Part shown: piece after piece, positions 9,181 to 16,528 of the stretch
Position numbering within the stretch: position 1 is the first letter of the stretch
Layout of the letters: each line of letters opens with the position of its first letter
Notes under the pieces: model-generated
What the model saw: only the letters and a program-made list of their open reading frames with translations
What the model was told of the DNA's origin: nothing
The model's database searches: none
DNA from: Halomonas sp.
GTDB lineage: Bacteria > Pseudomonadota > Gammaproteobacteria > Pseudomonadales > Halomonadaceae
Length of the DNA stretch: 64,000 nucleotides
Assembly: GCF_017983445.1 (NCBI RefSeq)
Contig: NZ_JAGOBJ010000004.1
Span: forward strand, 248,001 to 312,000
Direction of reading: 5' to 3'
Translations under genes and position numbers: made by a program

Positions 9181-9645
9181 ATGCTGGATGCGATTACCCA
9201 CTTCTTTCAACGCGCCTTGGCCGAGCCCGAGCGGCGTGACAACCAGACCCTAACCCTTGAACTTGCCACCGCGGCACTGCTCTGTGAAGTAATGCGTGCT
9301 GATTACGATGCCAGTGATGCCGAACGTGCGGCGTTAAAGCAGATGCTGACGACCCGTTATCGGCTAGATGAACACGAGGTTGCCGAACTCATGGCGCTTG
9401 CTGAAGCCGAGGTGGAAGAGGCGGTCGATCATTATCAGTTCGTCAGCCTTATAAGAGATCACTACGGCTATGCGCAGCGCTGCGAACTGGTTGCCTTGAT
9501 GTGGCAGTTGGCGTGGGCGGATGGCCGCGTGGATCCGCTCGAAGAGCACCGCATTCGGCGTTTGGCGGATTTGCTTCACGTCAGTCACAGCGATTTTATC
9601 CATGCCAAATTGCAGGTAGAGGAGCGCCGCAACGCGCATGAGTGA
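9181..9645 (+). CDS. TerB-family protein
   Basis: 154 residues, all-helical and acidic. The frame is open from 9100, but the ATG at 9181 has CAGGAG eight bases upstream and starts the domain (MLDAITHFFQRAL). It contains the two TerB-like metal-binding helix pairs: LCEVMRADYDASDAERAAL and MWQLAWADGRVDPLEEHRIRRLADLL, each with an acidic D-x-x-x-x-E arrangement. This is the TerB/DjlA-N fold. Isolated TerB proteins like this are common in proteobacteria and do not by themselves imply tellurite resistance. It overlaps the next gene by eight bases. Confidence 0.8.
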   Translation: MLDAITHFFQRALAEPERRDNQTLTLELATAALLCEVMRADYDASDAERAALKQMLTTRYRLDEHEVAELMALAEAEVEEAVDHYQFVSLIRDHYGYAQRCELVALMWQLAWADGRVDPLEEHRIRRLADLLHVSHSDFIHAKLQVEERRNAHE

Positions 9646-10231
9646 ATCGACAGAAGCGACCAATCTAACCGAAATTATTCAAACGATAGAGCAGATGGAA
9701 CGCGATGCGCCTCGCGTAAGCGTCGATGACATTGTGAATGCCGTTGGGCGCCGCTCCTTCGGCCCGCTGCTGCTGATTGCCGGGCTAATTACCCTCGCGC
9801 CGATCATTGGCGATATCCCCGGTATGCCCACGTTAATGGCCGCGCTGGTATTGATTGTTTCCGCCCAGCTATTGGCAGGCAGAAAAACGTTTTGGTTACC
9901 CAAGTGGCTGCTCAATCGGTCGGTATCCCGCAAAAATTTTGATAAAGCCATTTACGCCCTAAAAAAGCCCGCTCGATGGGTCGATAACCTGTTGGGCGTG
10001 CGGTTGAAGTGGATGACCGGTTACGCGGGGATACGTGCCACGGCGCTTGCCTGCCTGCTGGTGGCTTTGGCCATGCCACCGATGGAGTTTATTCCGTTCT
10101 CCGCCAATGGGGCAGGTCTTGCGCTAACGCTGTTTGGCCTGGGGCTGGTTGCGCGCGACGGCTTGGTACTTTCATTGGGTTTTCTGATTACGACCGCCAC
10201 GTTTGTGGTAATACTCATGTATCTTTTATAG
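9638..10231 (+). CDS. ExoD-family membrane protein
   Basis: 197 residues. A soluble N-terminus is followed by the ExoD core: SFGPLLLIAGLITLAPIIGDIPGMPT, a short basic loop, and three further hydrophobic segments after residue 125. ExoD was named for exopolysaccharide production and alkali sensitivity in Sinorhizobium; the biochemical activity is unknown. It overlaps the upstream TerB-like gene and lies 18 bases before the YqhA-like gene, so the three are probably one transcript. Confidence 0.82.
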   Translation: MSESTEATNLTEIIQTIEQMERDAPRVSVDDIVNAVGRRSFGPLLLIAGLITLAPIIGDIPGMPTLMAALVLIVSAQLLAGRKTFWLPKWLLNRSVSRKNFDKAIYALKKPARWVDNLLGVRLKWMTGYAGIRATALACLLVALAMPPMEFIPFSANGAGLALTLFGLGLVARDGLVLSLGFLITTATFVVILMYLL

Positions 10232-10249
10232 GCAAACAGGAATGTCACG

Positions 10250-10810
10250 ATGTCTGAGCCGTTAACCCCGCCGCCGCCTAAAACGCCGCAAGAACAATCT
10301 ACCTGGGAGCGGCGTATTGAGACTGCTCTCTGGAATTCGCGTTTTCTGGTGATGTTAGCCATTATTCCAAGCCTGCTAGGATCCTTGGCACTCTTTGTTG
10401 TAGGAACGATGGATATCCTTAATGTCGTGCGTGACGTTATTAGCTACTACCTGCTGGGCAGCACGCAGGATATTCACGAAAATTTAGTGCCTGAGATTGT
10501 GATCGCGGTGGATATTTATCTGATTGCCATCGTGTTATTGATTTTCGGGCTGGGTATCTATCGACTATTTGTATCCAGAATCGATCAGGCGGAAGAACGT
10601 TATCCCAAACACCCCTTTAACGTTGCCTCACTTGATCAATTAAAAGATAAAATCGCACGCGTGGTCATCCTGGCCGTAATTATCGAGTTTTTCCGCGCCG
10701 TGGTAGATATTCGTTTCACTACACCACTTGAAGCGATTTATTTGGCGATTTCCGTATTGGCACTCGCCGCCGCGCTGTATTTAATGAGCTTGGCGCATAA
10801 AGATGAATAG
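10250..10810 (+). CDS. YqhA/UPF0114-family inner-membrane protein
   Basis: 186 residues with a cytosolic proline-rich start and the UPF0114 pattern: WERRIETALWNSRFLVMLAIIPSLLGSLALF, a central helix with LIAIVLLIFGLGIYRLF, and C-terminal FFRAVVDIRF followed by two helices. Function unknown across the family. It ends tail-to-tail with the next gene: the two stop codons are adjacent (TAG|CTA) with no spacer and no recognisable terminator. Confidence 0.82.
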   Translation: MSEPLTPPPPKTPQEQSTWERRIETALWNSRFLVMLAIIPSLLGSLALFVVGTMDILNVVRDVISYYLLGSTQDIHENLVPEIVIAVDIYLIAIVLLIFGLGIYRLFVSRIDQAEERYPKHPFNVASLDQLKDKIARVVILAVIIEFFRAVVDIRFTTPLEAIYLAISVLALAAALYLMSLAHKDE

Positions 10811-11806
10811 CTACTGTAACAGCCCCTCCACCAATTGGTTTAACTGCTGCTGAAACTGGCCCCCAGGCGATGGGGGCGTTGGGTCTGAGGTGATCACCAC
10901 CGTCATTTGCCGACTGGGAATGACATACAGCGCCTGACCGCCATAACCCCGGCCGTAATAAACCGGCTCACCTGCCAACTGAGTAATAAACCAGCCAAAA
11001 CCATAGCCATCGCCTGTCCACTGAGAGACGCCTCGTGCCGTCCATGAGTCTTCCACCCAGCCTTCTGGCAATATGCGCTCGCCCTCGACCATGCCATCGT
11101 TACGGTACAACTCGCCCACCTCTATCAACGCTCGTGGCGAAAGCTGCATGTCGTTGCCGCCAAAATAAATGCCTTGTGGGTCGCGCGGCCAGGGCGCAAT
11201 TGAGATATTGAGTGGACTGCCCAGCAAGCGTTGGGCGAGCGCATGGGTGGTTTCACCGCTTGCATGGGTAAGCGCGGCCGAAAGTAGATGGCTGGTGCCG
11301 GTGGAGTAGAGCATACGCCCGCCGGGCTCATCGACGAATGGGCGAGTCAGTGCGTCGTTAATCCAGTTGGGGCTTGCCACCCAGGCGCTGTAGTTACCGC
11401 CTGAGGTACGCTCTAACCCTGCCTGCTGGGCCAGCAGATGTTCAACCGTAATGTCGCTTACTCGTGGGTCCAGGCCTGTTGGCAAACGGTCGCCAAATAA
11501 CGCCACCATGGGCTGCTCGACGGATTCAATAATGCCTTCCTCGATTGCCGCGCCGGTAACGGCCGCCAGTACGGTTTTGGAAAGCGACTTGATATTGGCC
11601 GGCTGCGCAGTGCCGGGGCCACCTTGGTGAAACTCGTGAATAATCTCGCCATCGTAGGCCACTATCACGTTGTGCACGCGGTTTAGTTGGCTGGTTTGCT
11701 GGTCTAACGTCTGCAGTGCATTCGCTGAAGGTTCATCAGCGGCTGCATAAGCAGTAGGTAACAAGGAAATAACAGCTAACGCAACAAGCAAAGCGGGCAC
11801 GCGCAT
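10811..11806 (-). CDS. Exported serine hydrolase, beta-lactamase/class C-like family
   Basis: 331 residues from the ATG at 11806, which has GAAGGT six bases ahead and begins a clean signal peptide (MRVPALLVALAVISLLPTAYA). The upstream extension of the frame lacks sense as a leader. The nucleophile motif is S74-L-S-K77. The family's Tyr motif is present as YST in 'MLYSTGTSHLLSAAL', and 'GYGFGWFI' and 'YGRGYGGQ' follow, as in class C/EstB-like hydrolases. This family contains beta-lactamases, DD-peptidases and esterases; the substrate cannot be told from sequence. The stop abuts the stop of the convergent YqhA-like gene. Confidence 0.8.
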   Translation of the reverse strand: MRVPALLVALAVISLLPTAYAAADEPSANALQTLDQQTSQLNRVHNVIVAYDGEIIHEFHQGGPGTAQPANIKSLSKTVLAAVTGAAIEEGIIESVEQPMVALFGDRLPTGLDPRVSDITVEHLLAQQAGLERTSGGNYSAWVASPNWINDALTRPFVDEPGGRMLYSTGTSHLLSAALTHASGETTHALAQRLLGSPLNISIAPWPRDPQGIYFGGNDMQLSPRALIEVGELYRNDGMVEGERILPEGWVEDSWTARGVSQWTGDGYGFGWFITQLAGEPVYYGRGYGGQALYVIPSRQMTVVITSDPTPPSPGGQFQQQLNQLVEGLLQ

Positions 11807-12021
11807 CACAACACCTTCGGTATAAGTGGCAACGATTCGAGGCCTAGAAGTAAGAGAGGTTCCACCGCAGATAGCCGCTAGACGAGATAGTTCTTTCTGG
11901 GCCTGAAATAGAGTGTATAACTTACAAAAGTCCATATTTGCTATTTTATAATCGGTTTAAGCATATAGTGGGTTATACATAGACCGTTATTTTTAGGTTT
12001 GCTATATCTCTTTCTCACTCC

Positions 12022-12297
12022 TTGCTTGCTCCTGGCGAACTGTCTCAGCAGGTCGGTGCCAACGCACGAGCAGCACGACTGGCGAAAAACCTTTCCCGTA
12101 AAACCTTGGCGCAGATGACGGGTATTTCCGAGTCCACCATTAAGCGATTCGAATCCACTGGGCAAATAACCCTTGATAGCCTAGTGCTCATAGCCACGGC
12201 GCTGGGCACCACACGTCAAATTGCCGAGCTATTCGAGTACGAGCACGCCATATCAAGAGCAAGTAAAGGAATCTGCGCTTATCCGCGTAGTTTCTAG
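12022..12297 (+). CDS. XRE-family helix-turn-helix protein (HipB-like), orphan
   Basis: 91 residues, with one clear HTH (LSRKTLAQMTGISESTIKRFES) followed by ITLDSLVLIATALG. This resembles the small regulators that normally precede hipA-type toxin genes. No toxin follows. The start is uncertain: the best codon is TTG at 12022, while ATT and ATA codons further up are in frame, and no good ribosome-binding site is visible. The C-terminal tail (SRASKGICAYPRSF) does not look like a normal ending, so the gene may be a truncated survivor. Confidence 0.55.
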   Translation: MLAPGELSQQVGANARAARLAKNLSRKTLAQMTGISESTIKRFESTGQITLDSLVLIATALGTTRQIAELFEYEHAISRASKGICAYPRSF

Positions 12298-12308
12298 GAG
12301 GCAGGACG

Positions 12309-12611
12309 ATGAGTAAAATTTTGGAAAGCGTTCTTCAGAATGCCAAGGCTCTACATCGTGCGGGTGGGATCACTAACGTTACCATGCGTGAATTTGAGTC
12401 TTTGTGTGTTCCTGAGGTTAAGGCATTAGACGCGAAAGAGATTTCTGGTCTACGTAAGAAGTTAAAAGTTAGCCAGCAAGTCATGGCTGAGCGTGTGAAC
12501 GTCTCCGGGGAGTTTGTTCGCAAGTGGGAAAGCGGAGACAGGACGCCTTCTGGTTCGTCACTACGCTTGCTCAATGTCCTCTGTAGCAAAGGTCTTGAAG
12601 TCCTTCGGTAA
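12309..12611 (+). CDS. HTH antitoxin-like regulator (HigA/NadS type)
   Basis: 100 residues with a C-terminal HTH: ISGLRKKLKVSQQVMAERVNVSGEFVRKWESGDRTPSGSSLRLL. This is the pattern of antitoxins encoded as second gene of RelE/HigB-type pairs. AGGAGG lies seven bases before the ATG. No RelE-like toxin precedes it: the upstream gene is another HTH protein. A different frame running into this start (VKESALIRVVSRR..., stopping at 12314-12316) could be the end of a lost toxin gene that overlapped the antitoxin, which is only inference. Confidence 0.65.
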   Translation: MSKILESVLQNAKALHRAGGITNVTMREFESLCVPEVKALDAKEISGLRKKLKVSQQVMAERVNVSGEFVRKWESGDRTPSGSSLRLLNVLCSKGLEVLR

Positions 12612-12845
12612 AATTATCCGAATGGCCGTTCCTTTGCCGAGAATTAGACATCGATACCCTACAGCAGAAAATGATTCAGCAAGCATTCGACGAGAACCAC
12701 AGCCACGCAAGCTCAACCACTTTCTAACAGGAAAATGCAGGAATATTACGCAAAGAGATGAAAAGCCTGCTAGGCTAAGGGCGTTACTTCGAAGTAAGCA
12801 ACCCATTGATTTCACCCAAAACGCAAACTAGCAAGGAGCGCCGAC

Positions 12846-12920
12846 ATGCGTAATATCATTTATATCGTAGGCCTGATTGTTGTTGTACTGTTCATCCTCT
12901 CGATGCTTGGCCTGCGTTAA
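12846..12920 (+). CDS. 24-residue hydrophobic membrane peptide
   Basis: The ATG at 12846 is preceded by AAGGAG (eight-base spacing), and the frame ends at TAA 12920, 11 bases before a strong terminator. The peptide is one hydrophobic helix (IIYIVGLIVVVLFILSMLG) with Arg-Asn at the start and a final Leu-Arg. Very similar short one-helix peptides ending in GLR occur in many proteobacteria, from memory. Ribosome-binding site, single helix and terminator together make a convincing gene. Function unknown. The 234 bases before it hold a protein-like but stop-bounded fragment (TLQQKMIQQAF) and nothing I can name. Confidence 0.7.
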   Translation: MRNIIYIVGLIVVVLFILSMLGLR

Positions 12921-12930
12921 TCGCGCCAAT

Positions 12931-12966
12931 AAAAAGCCCACAGGCGAAACCTGTGGGCTTTTTTGT
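12931..12966 (+). terminator. Rho-independent terminator
   Basis: 11-bp perfect stem AAGCCCACAGG (12934-12944) / CCTGTGGGCTT (12950-12960), CGAAA loop, then TTTT. The A-run on the other side makes it usable for the convergent gene at 13010 too. Confidence 0.9.
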
Positions 12967-13009
12967 GCGTGTGTGTTTTTTTTACGCAAGTGCCTCTTCT
13001 GACCGCGCC

Positions 13010-13333
13010 TCAAGCGCAGTCAGCCGCCCCTTGGCCGAACATGTCGAACATCAGCTCCCGGCCCATGGCCGTTAAAACAAAGCGGCCATACGCATTAAAT
13101 GTGGCTGCGCCACTTGCTTCCAAAATCTCCTGGCAAACTGCCCACTCCGACGCCTGCATACGCAAGGCACCCAGCTCACGCTCAGCCAAGCCACGCTGAG
13201 CGAGCGTAATGCTCTCAAGCACATACCCATGGTCATAAAGCATTTCTGCTATGGCTGAAAGGCAATGGCGAAGGCTTCGTTGGGCATTTGTTGCAGGCGA
13301 GTGACTGGAGTCGTAAACGTACTGTGCATGCAT
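13010..13333 (-). CDS. Hypothetical protein, 107 residues
   Basis: The ATG at 13333 has an AGGAT element about eight bases ahead; the frame is open further upstream but that part is not protein-like. The protein is helical, with Cys at residues 27, 67 and near the C-terminus. The pattern 'MLYDHGYVLESITLAQRGLAERELGALRMQASEWAVCQEILEASGAATFNAYGRFVLT' looks like a folded domain. I recognise no family. Convergent to the small membrane-peptide gene. Confidence 0.55.
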   Translation of the reverse strand: MHAQYVYDSSHSPATNAQRSLRHCLSAIAEMLYDHGYVLESITLAQRGLAERELGALRMQASEWAVCQEILEASGAATFNAYGRFVLTAMGRELMFDMFGQGAADCA

Positions 13334-13964
13334 GATGCGGTATCCTGCGAACGACGCGCGAATGAGTTTGTTGTGGCACATTGTAAAGCAGGAAAGGGAG
13401 TTAGACCAAGGTCTAATTTTAGGCTGTTTTAGACTATATATTAGATATTCATAAAGGCTGTAAGGTATTGCTGACAATGTAGCGTTTATTTAGTGTTCAG
13501 CTTTTTGATACGTGACTATCAAATTCAGGTGTTGGGTTGGTCTGAAACTAATGTTAATAACATTGAAAGTTGGTATTTAAATGATGCTGAATATTTTTAT
13601 TTGTATATTTCGGCTGGCGATGATTATTTGATTTGTTATAAAATAATAACATAAGTAATTGTTTTATAATATTTTTTAATAAAAATTAAAAATGTAAAAA
13701 AATGTTAATAAAGTTAAGCGAGAATTAGATTATGATGGCTTTTAGTTTAAAAAAATAACTTAATAAGAGTGCTTGAAATGATATCAATACATCTTTGCTA
13801 GTGAAATAGTGATGAGACAGTGCGAAAAGAATTCTATAAAAAATAAAGCGTGAATAGCTGTAGAAGAAAAAGCAGTAACTGCTATGCCGCTACGTTCTGC
13901 AAACGCTCTAAGTAAATGAGTACCCCTTTTTAGTAAGGTGCTAGTTAAAAGCGGAGGAAAGACG
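13334..13964. other. AT-rich gap without a supported gene
   Basis: About 630 bases, strongly AT-rich between 13430 and 13870. A 53-codon frame from GTG 13493 to 13654 (RDYQIQVLGWSETN...) looks protein-like but has no ribosome-binding site; it may be a remnant. No tRNA, repeat array or promoter with both boxes was found. Confidence 0.5.
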
Positions 13965-14102
13965 ATGCAAGAGGAAAAAATAATAATTTCAGAAGAATAT
14001 GATCCGGATCTACAGCGTTCACAGTTGAAGATTTTAGAAGAGCATATGGCTGCTGCTGGCCGGTACCTTTACCAACAATATTTGAAATGCAAAAAACCAT
14101 GA
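13965..14102 (+). CDS. Small charged protein, 45 residues, next to fliD
   Basis: ATG at 13965 with a strong GGAGGA six bases ahead, ending at TGA 14102. It starts MQEEKIIISEEYDP, then a helical SQLKILEEHMAAAGRYLYQQYLKCKK. Acidic at the front and basic at the end, with a single Cys. It lies 145 bases upstream of fliD, before the sigma-28 promoter. No family recognised; a small regulatory or chaperone-like protein of the filament genes is a guess from location only. Confidence 0.5.
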   Translation: MQEEKIIISEEYDPDLQRSQLKILEEHMAAAGRYLYQQYLKCKKP

Positions 14103-14181
14103 TAAACATTGCTTTATATGTGTTTTGAGATAATGTGTTTTCTAAGTATGGCAGCGCCCCATTAAACGAGGCGTATAGGGC

Positions 14182-14208
14182 TAAAGTTATTTCGTTTTCA
14201 GCCGATAG
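14182..14208 (+). promoter_or_regulatory. Sigma-28 (FliA) promoter of fliD
   Basis: TAAAGTTA (14182-14189), 11-base spacer, GCCGATAG (14201-14208): a one-mismatch copy of the flagellar sigma-28 consensus TAAAGTTT-N11-GCCGATAA. It is 39 bases upstream of the fliD start. Confidence 0.88.
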
Positions 14209-14247
14209 TACTAATAATGACCATATTCAGCTTCAAAGGATTTCGTA

Positions 14248-15654
14248 ATGGCAGGCATTTCTTCTCCTGGTATTGGATCAGGGCTTAACGTTACACAACT
14301 GCTAACTGATTTGCGTGCGGCTGAAAATCAGAAGCTGGTACCTATTACGCAACAAAAAGCCAGCCAGAATGCCAAAATTTCTGGCTATGGCCAGCTTAAA
14401 AACGCCTTAGAGCAATTTCAGACATCAGTCAATAAGCTTAATGACCCCAAGCTTTATCAGAGCCTTTCGACTGAGATTCGCGGGGGCAGCGCAGTTAAAG
14501 CAACCGCGAGTGGAGAAGCGACGGCAGGCCGCTATGATGTTGAGGTTTTCCAGTTGGCGCGTGCAGGTAGCCTCGCTACCAACAGTATTCAAGGTGACGA
14601 CGCGCTTACCAAGCCGCTTGCCGCAGCTGGCGCAAGCCTGACGCTTACATTTGGAAATGATAGCGAAGGAAACCCTATTACGCGGACTATCTCTTTAGCC
14701 GAAAATAGTTCGCTTGAAGGTATTCGCGACCAGATCAACGATTTTGATTTTGAAGATGGCCCTAAGGTGAGTGCCTCCATCGTTAACGATGGCACGGGTT
14801 ATCGCTTGGCACTCAACTCAGCGACTACCGGTAAGGAGGCATCAATTAATGATATGTCCTTTTCGGGGCTTGCAGGTGGTGTAGTGCTTGCTGCTGATGA
14901 TGAGACTGCTTATCAAGGCCGTAATGCCGAATTAAAAGTCAATGGCATTGCGATCACCAGTGCAACCAACCGCGTAGAAGGCGCGGTTGCTGGTGTAACT
15001 CTTGAAGTTGAAAAAGTTACTGAAGAAGGCAGCCCCAACACTGTCATCGTTGCACGTAACACATTGGCAGTACGCGAAGCCGTTGAGGGTTTTGTAAAAG
15101 GTTATAACGACCTTAAAGCTAGAATTGGCGAACTAACCGCTTTTAACGGCGGCGGCGATGCAGCCGGTGATTTGATTGGTGACCGTGCTGTCCGCACTAT
15201 TGAATCTCAATTGCGCTCAGCATTGGTAAGTAGCGTGCCTGGTGGTGATATTACGCGCCTTGCCGATATGGGTATTGAGCTGAATAAAGAAGGTAAGCTT
15301 GAGATGGATTCAAGCAAAATGAGTAAAGCCGTAGCGGAAAACCAGGACGCTGTGGCCGCATTTTTCGCAAGTGATAGCAAAGAATCTGGTATGGGTGGGC
15401 AGGTAGGTGATGTACTGGATAAACTGCTAAGTGATAATGGGACTTTAGGTAGTGCTAATCGCAGTGCTGAAGCGAGCATTGCTGCTCTGGATGTCCGCCT
15501 GGAACGAACCGAAGCCTCTATTGATCGTACTATTGAGCGCTATCGAAAGCAGTTTACACAGCTAGACGTGATGATGTCACAAATGAGCGGCATCAGTGAT
15601 TACCTAACCCAACAGTTTGATATGATCAATGCACAAATGAGCAGCCGTAAGTAA
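14248..15654 (+). CDS. fliD: Flagellar filament cap protein FliD (HAP2)
   Basis: 468 residues. The N-terminal FliD domain begins GISSPGIGSGLNVTQLL and the C-terminal coiled-coil region ends QFTQLDVMMSQMSGISDYLTQQFDMI, the classic FliD closing segment. It caps the growing filament and helps flagellin fold in. AAAGGA lies seven bases ahead of the ATG, and a sigma-28 promoter is directly upstream. No fliS or flaG follows, unlike most gammaproteobacteria; a decayed flagellin gene and then intact fliC come next. Confidence 0.93.
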   Translation: MAGISSPGIGSGLNVTQLLTDLRAAENQKLVPITQQKASQNAKISGYGQLKNALEQFQTSVNKLNDPKLYQSLSTEIRGGSAVKATASGEATAGRYDVEVFQLARAGSLATNSIQGDDALTKPLAAAGASLTLTFGNDSEGNPITRTISLAENSSLEGIRDQINDFDFEDGPKVSASIVNDGTGYRLALNSATTGKEASINDMSFSGLAGGVVLAADDETAYQGRNAELKVNGIAITSATNRVEGAVAGVTLEVEKVTEEGSPNTVIVARNTLAVREAVEGFVKGYNDLKARIGELTAFNGGGDAAGDLIGDRAVRTIESQLRSALVSSVPGGDITRLADMGIELNKEGKLEMDSSKMSKAVAENQDAVAAFFASDSKESGMGGQVGDVLDKLLSDNGTLGSANRSAEASIAALDVRLERTEASIDRTIERYRKQFTQLDVMMSQMSGISDYLTQQFDMINAQMSSRK

Positions 15655-15674
15655 CGTACTGTTAAGACGACCGT

Positions 15675-15715
15675 AACCCCTTCTGCCGATAAGAGCAGGT
15701 AGGGGTTTCGTTTGT
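15675..15715 (+). terminator. Probable terminator after fliD
   Basis: AACCCC (15675-15680) pairs with GGGGTT (15702-15707), with an inner CTGC/GCAG helix, followed by a T-rich run. It begins 21 bases after the fliD stop. Confidence 0.6.
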
Positions 15716-15812
15716 CACTCTCGGTTTTATTTCTTCTGCTAGCCCTGCCACTTCGCTATTGCTTTTACTATAGCGATAATAAATCAAGCACACTCCGGTC
15801 AGATTGGTTCGC

Positions 15813-16355
15813 CTAAGCAAGCACTTCATCGTCAGCTCCCAGCAAAAGTTGTGTTTTTAATAAGCGGACACTTTCCTGAGCATAGCCGGCATTCATAATG
15901 TTTGGCTGTTCTGCCTGCAACGACATACTGCTCTGTTCGTATCCTGCAATAGCTTCTTAAAAACGATTCTGCATGGCGCCGTATTGGCTGCGATACTTAT
16001 CAATTTTGTTGAGAATACATCATGTAAACGCGCCAGAACTTCTCGAGCGCGCTCCTATATCTTCACTGAAAGCGCTTAGCTCTTTGCCTGAACGACTAGC
16101 GCATTCGCCTGGTGTAAAAGTTAATTAATATTATTAAGGTCGCCTTTCACCGTTTGTATCAAGCTAATACCATTGTTTTAACTCTTGAAGGTTTGGTGGT
16201 TGGCGAGCAAGGTACTTTACCATGCGAGTAGCTATAGCTTGGCCAGCAGTACCATCTTTGGCACCGCTCACACGTAATCCCGAGAATAGGCGTTACAGAG
16301 CGGTTTCAATGTTATTGATTGTTTTTAAACGACTATTTTTGGCTGTTAGCGGCAT
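15813..16355 (-). pseudogene. Decayed flagellin gene (pseudogene)
   Basis: On the minus strand the three frames together spell a broken flagellin. From the ATG at 16355 one reads LKTINNIETAL, a stop, then RLFSGLRVSGAKDGTAGQAI, matching the FliC N-terminus ([19 protein letters not shown] in the intact copy nearby). After frameshifts come NGISLIQTVKGDLNNIN (compare [19 protein letters not shown]) and LVVQAKS. Later comes the C-terminal region IDKYRSQYGAMQNRF and, after another frameshift, EAIAGYEQSSMSLQAEQ to the stop at 15815. The variable centre is essentially gone, and several stops interrupt it. It is opposite in direction to fliD and fliC, between them. It is not a recent duplicate: identity to fliC is limited to the conserved ends. 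Confidence 0.85.
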
Positions 16356-16435
16356 TTTATGATATTACAAAAAACAAAAAGCTCGCAGTGTTTTATATTG
16401 ATACGTTCAGTTACAAAAAAAGATAAAGATTCTCC

Positions 16436-16462
16436 TAAAGAAAATTACCGGCGTGCCGTTAA
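16436..16462 (+). promoter_or_regulatory. Sigma-28 (FliA) promoter of fliC
   Basis: TAAAGAAA (16436-16443), exactly 11 bases, then GCCGTTAA (16455-16462), the same architecture as the fliD promoter. The -10 box is also the first arm of an inverted repeat (GCCGTTA at 16455-16461, TAACGGC at 16469-16475), so the start of the flagellin transcript or the -10 region may form a small hairpin or bind a regulator. 66 bases of leader precede the fliC ATG. Confidence 0.85.
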
Positions 16463-16528
16463 TTAATATAACGGCAGTGAGCCGTAAGGCAGGCCGACCA
16501 GGCCAGTAACTATACGTAGGAGATTTAC

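Noticed and set aside
12514-12831. 105-residue open frame after the second HTH gene
   Set aside because: Starts inside the HTH gene, basic and unlike a folded protein, no ribosome-binding site.
13493-13654. 53-codon frame from a GTG in the AT-rich gap
   Set aside because: Protein-like residues but no Shine-Dalgarno, no partner and strong AT bias; kept only as a note in the gap entry.
15685-15692. GCCGATAA as a sigma-28 -10 element after fliD
   Set aside because: No TAAAG-like -35 at the right distance, and it lies inside the terminator hairpin; no gene follows on that strand.
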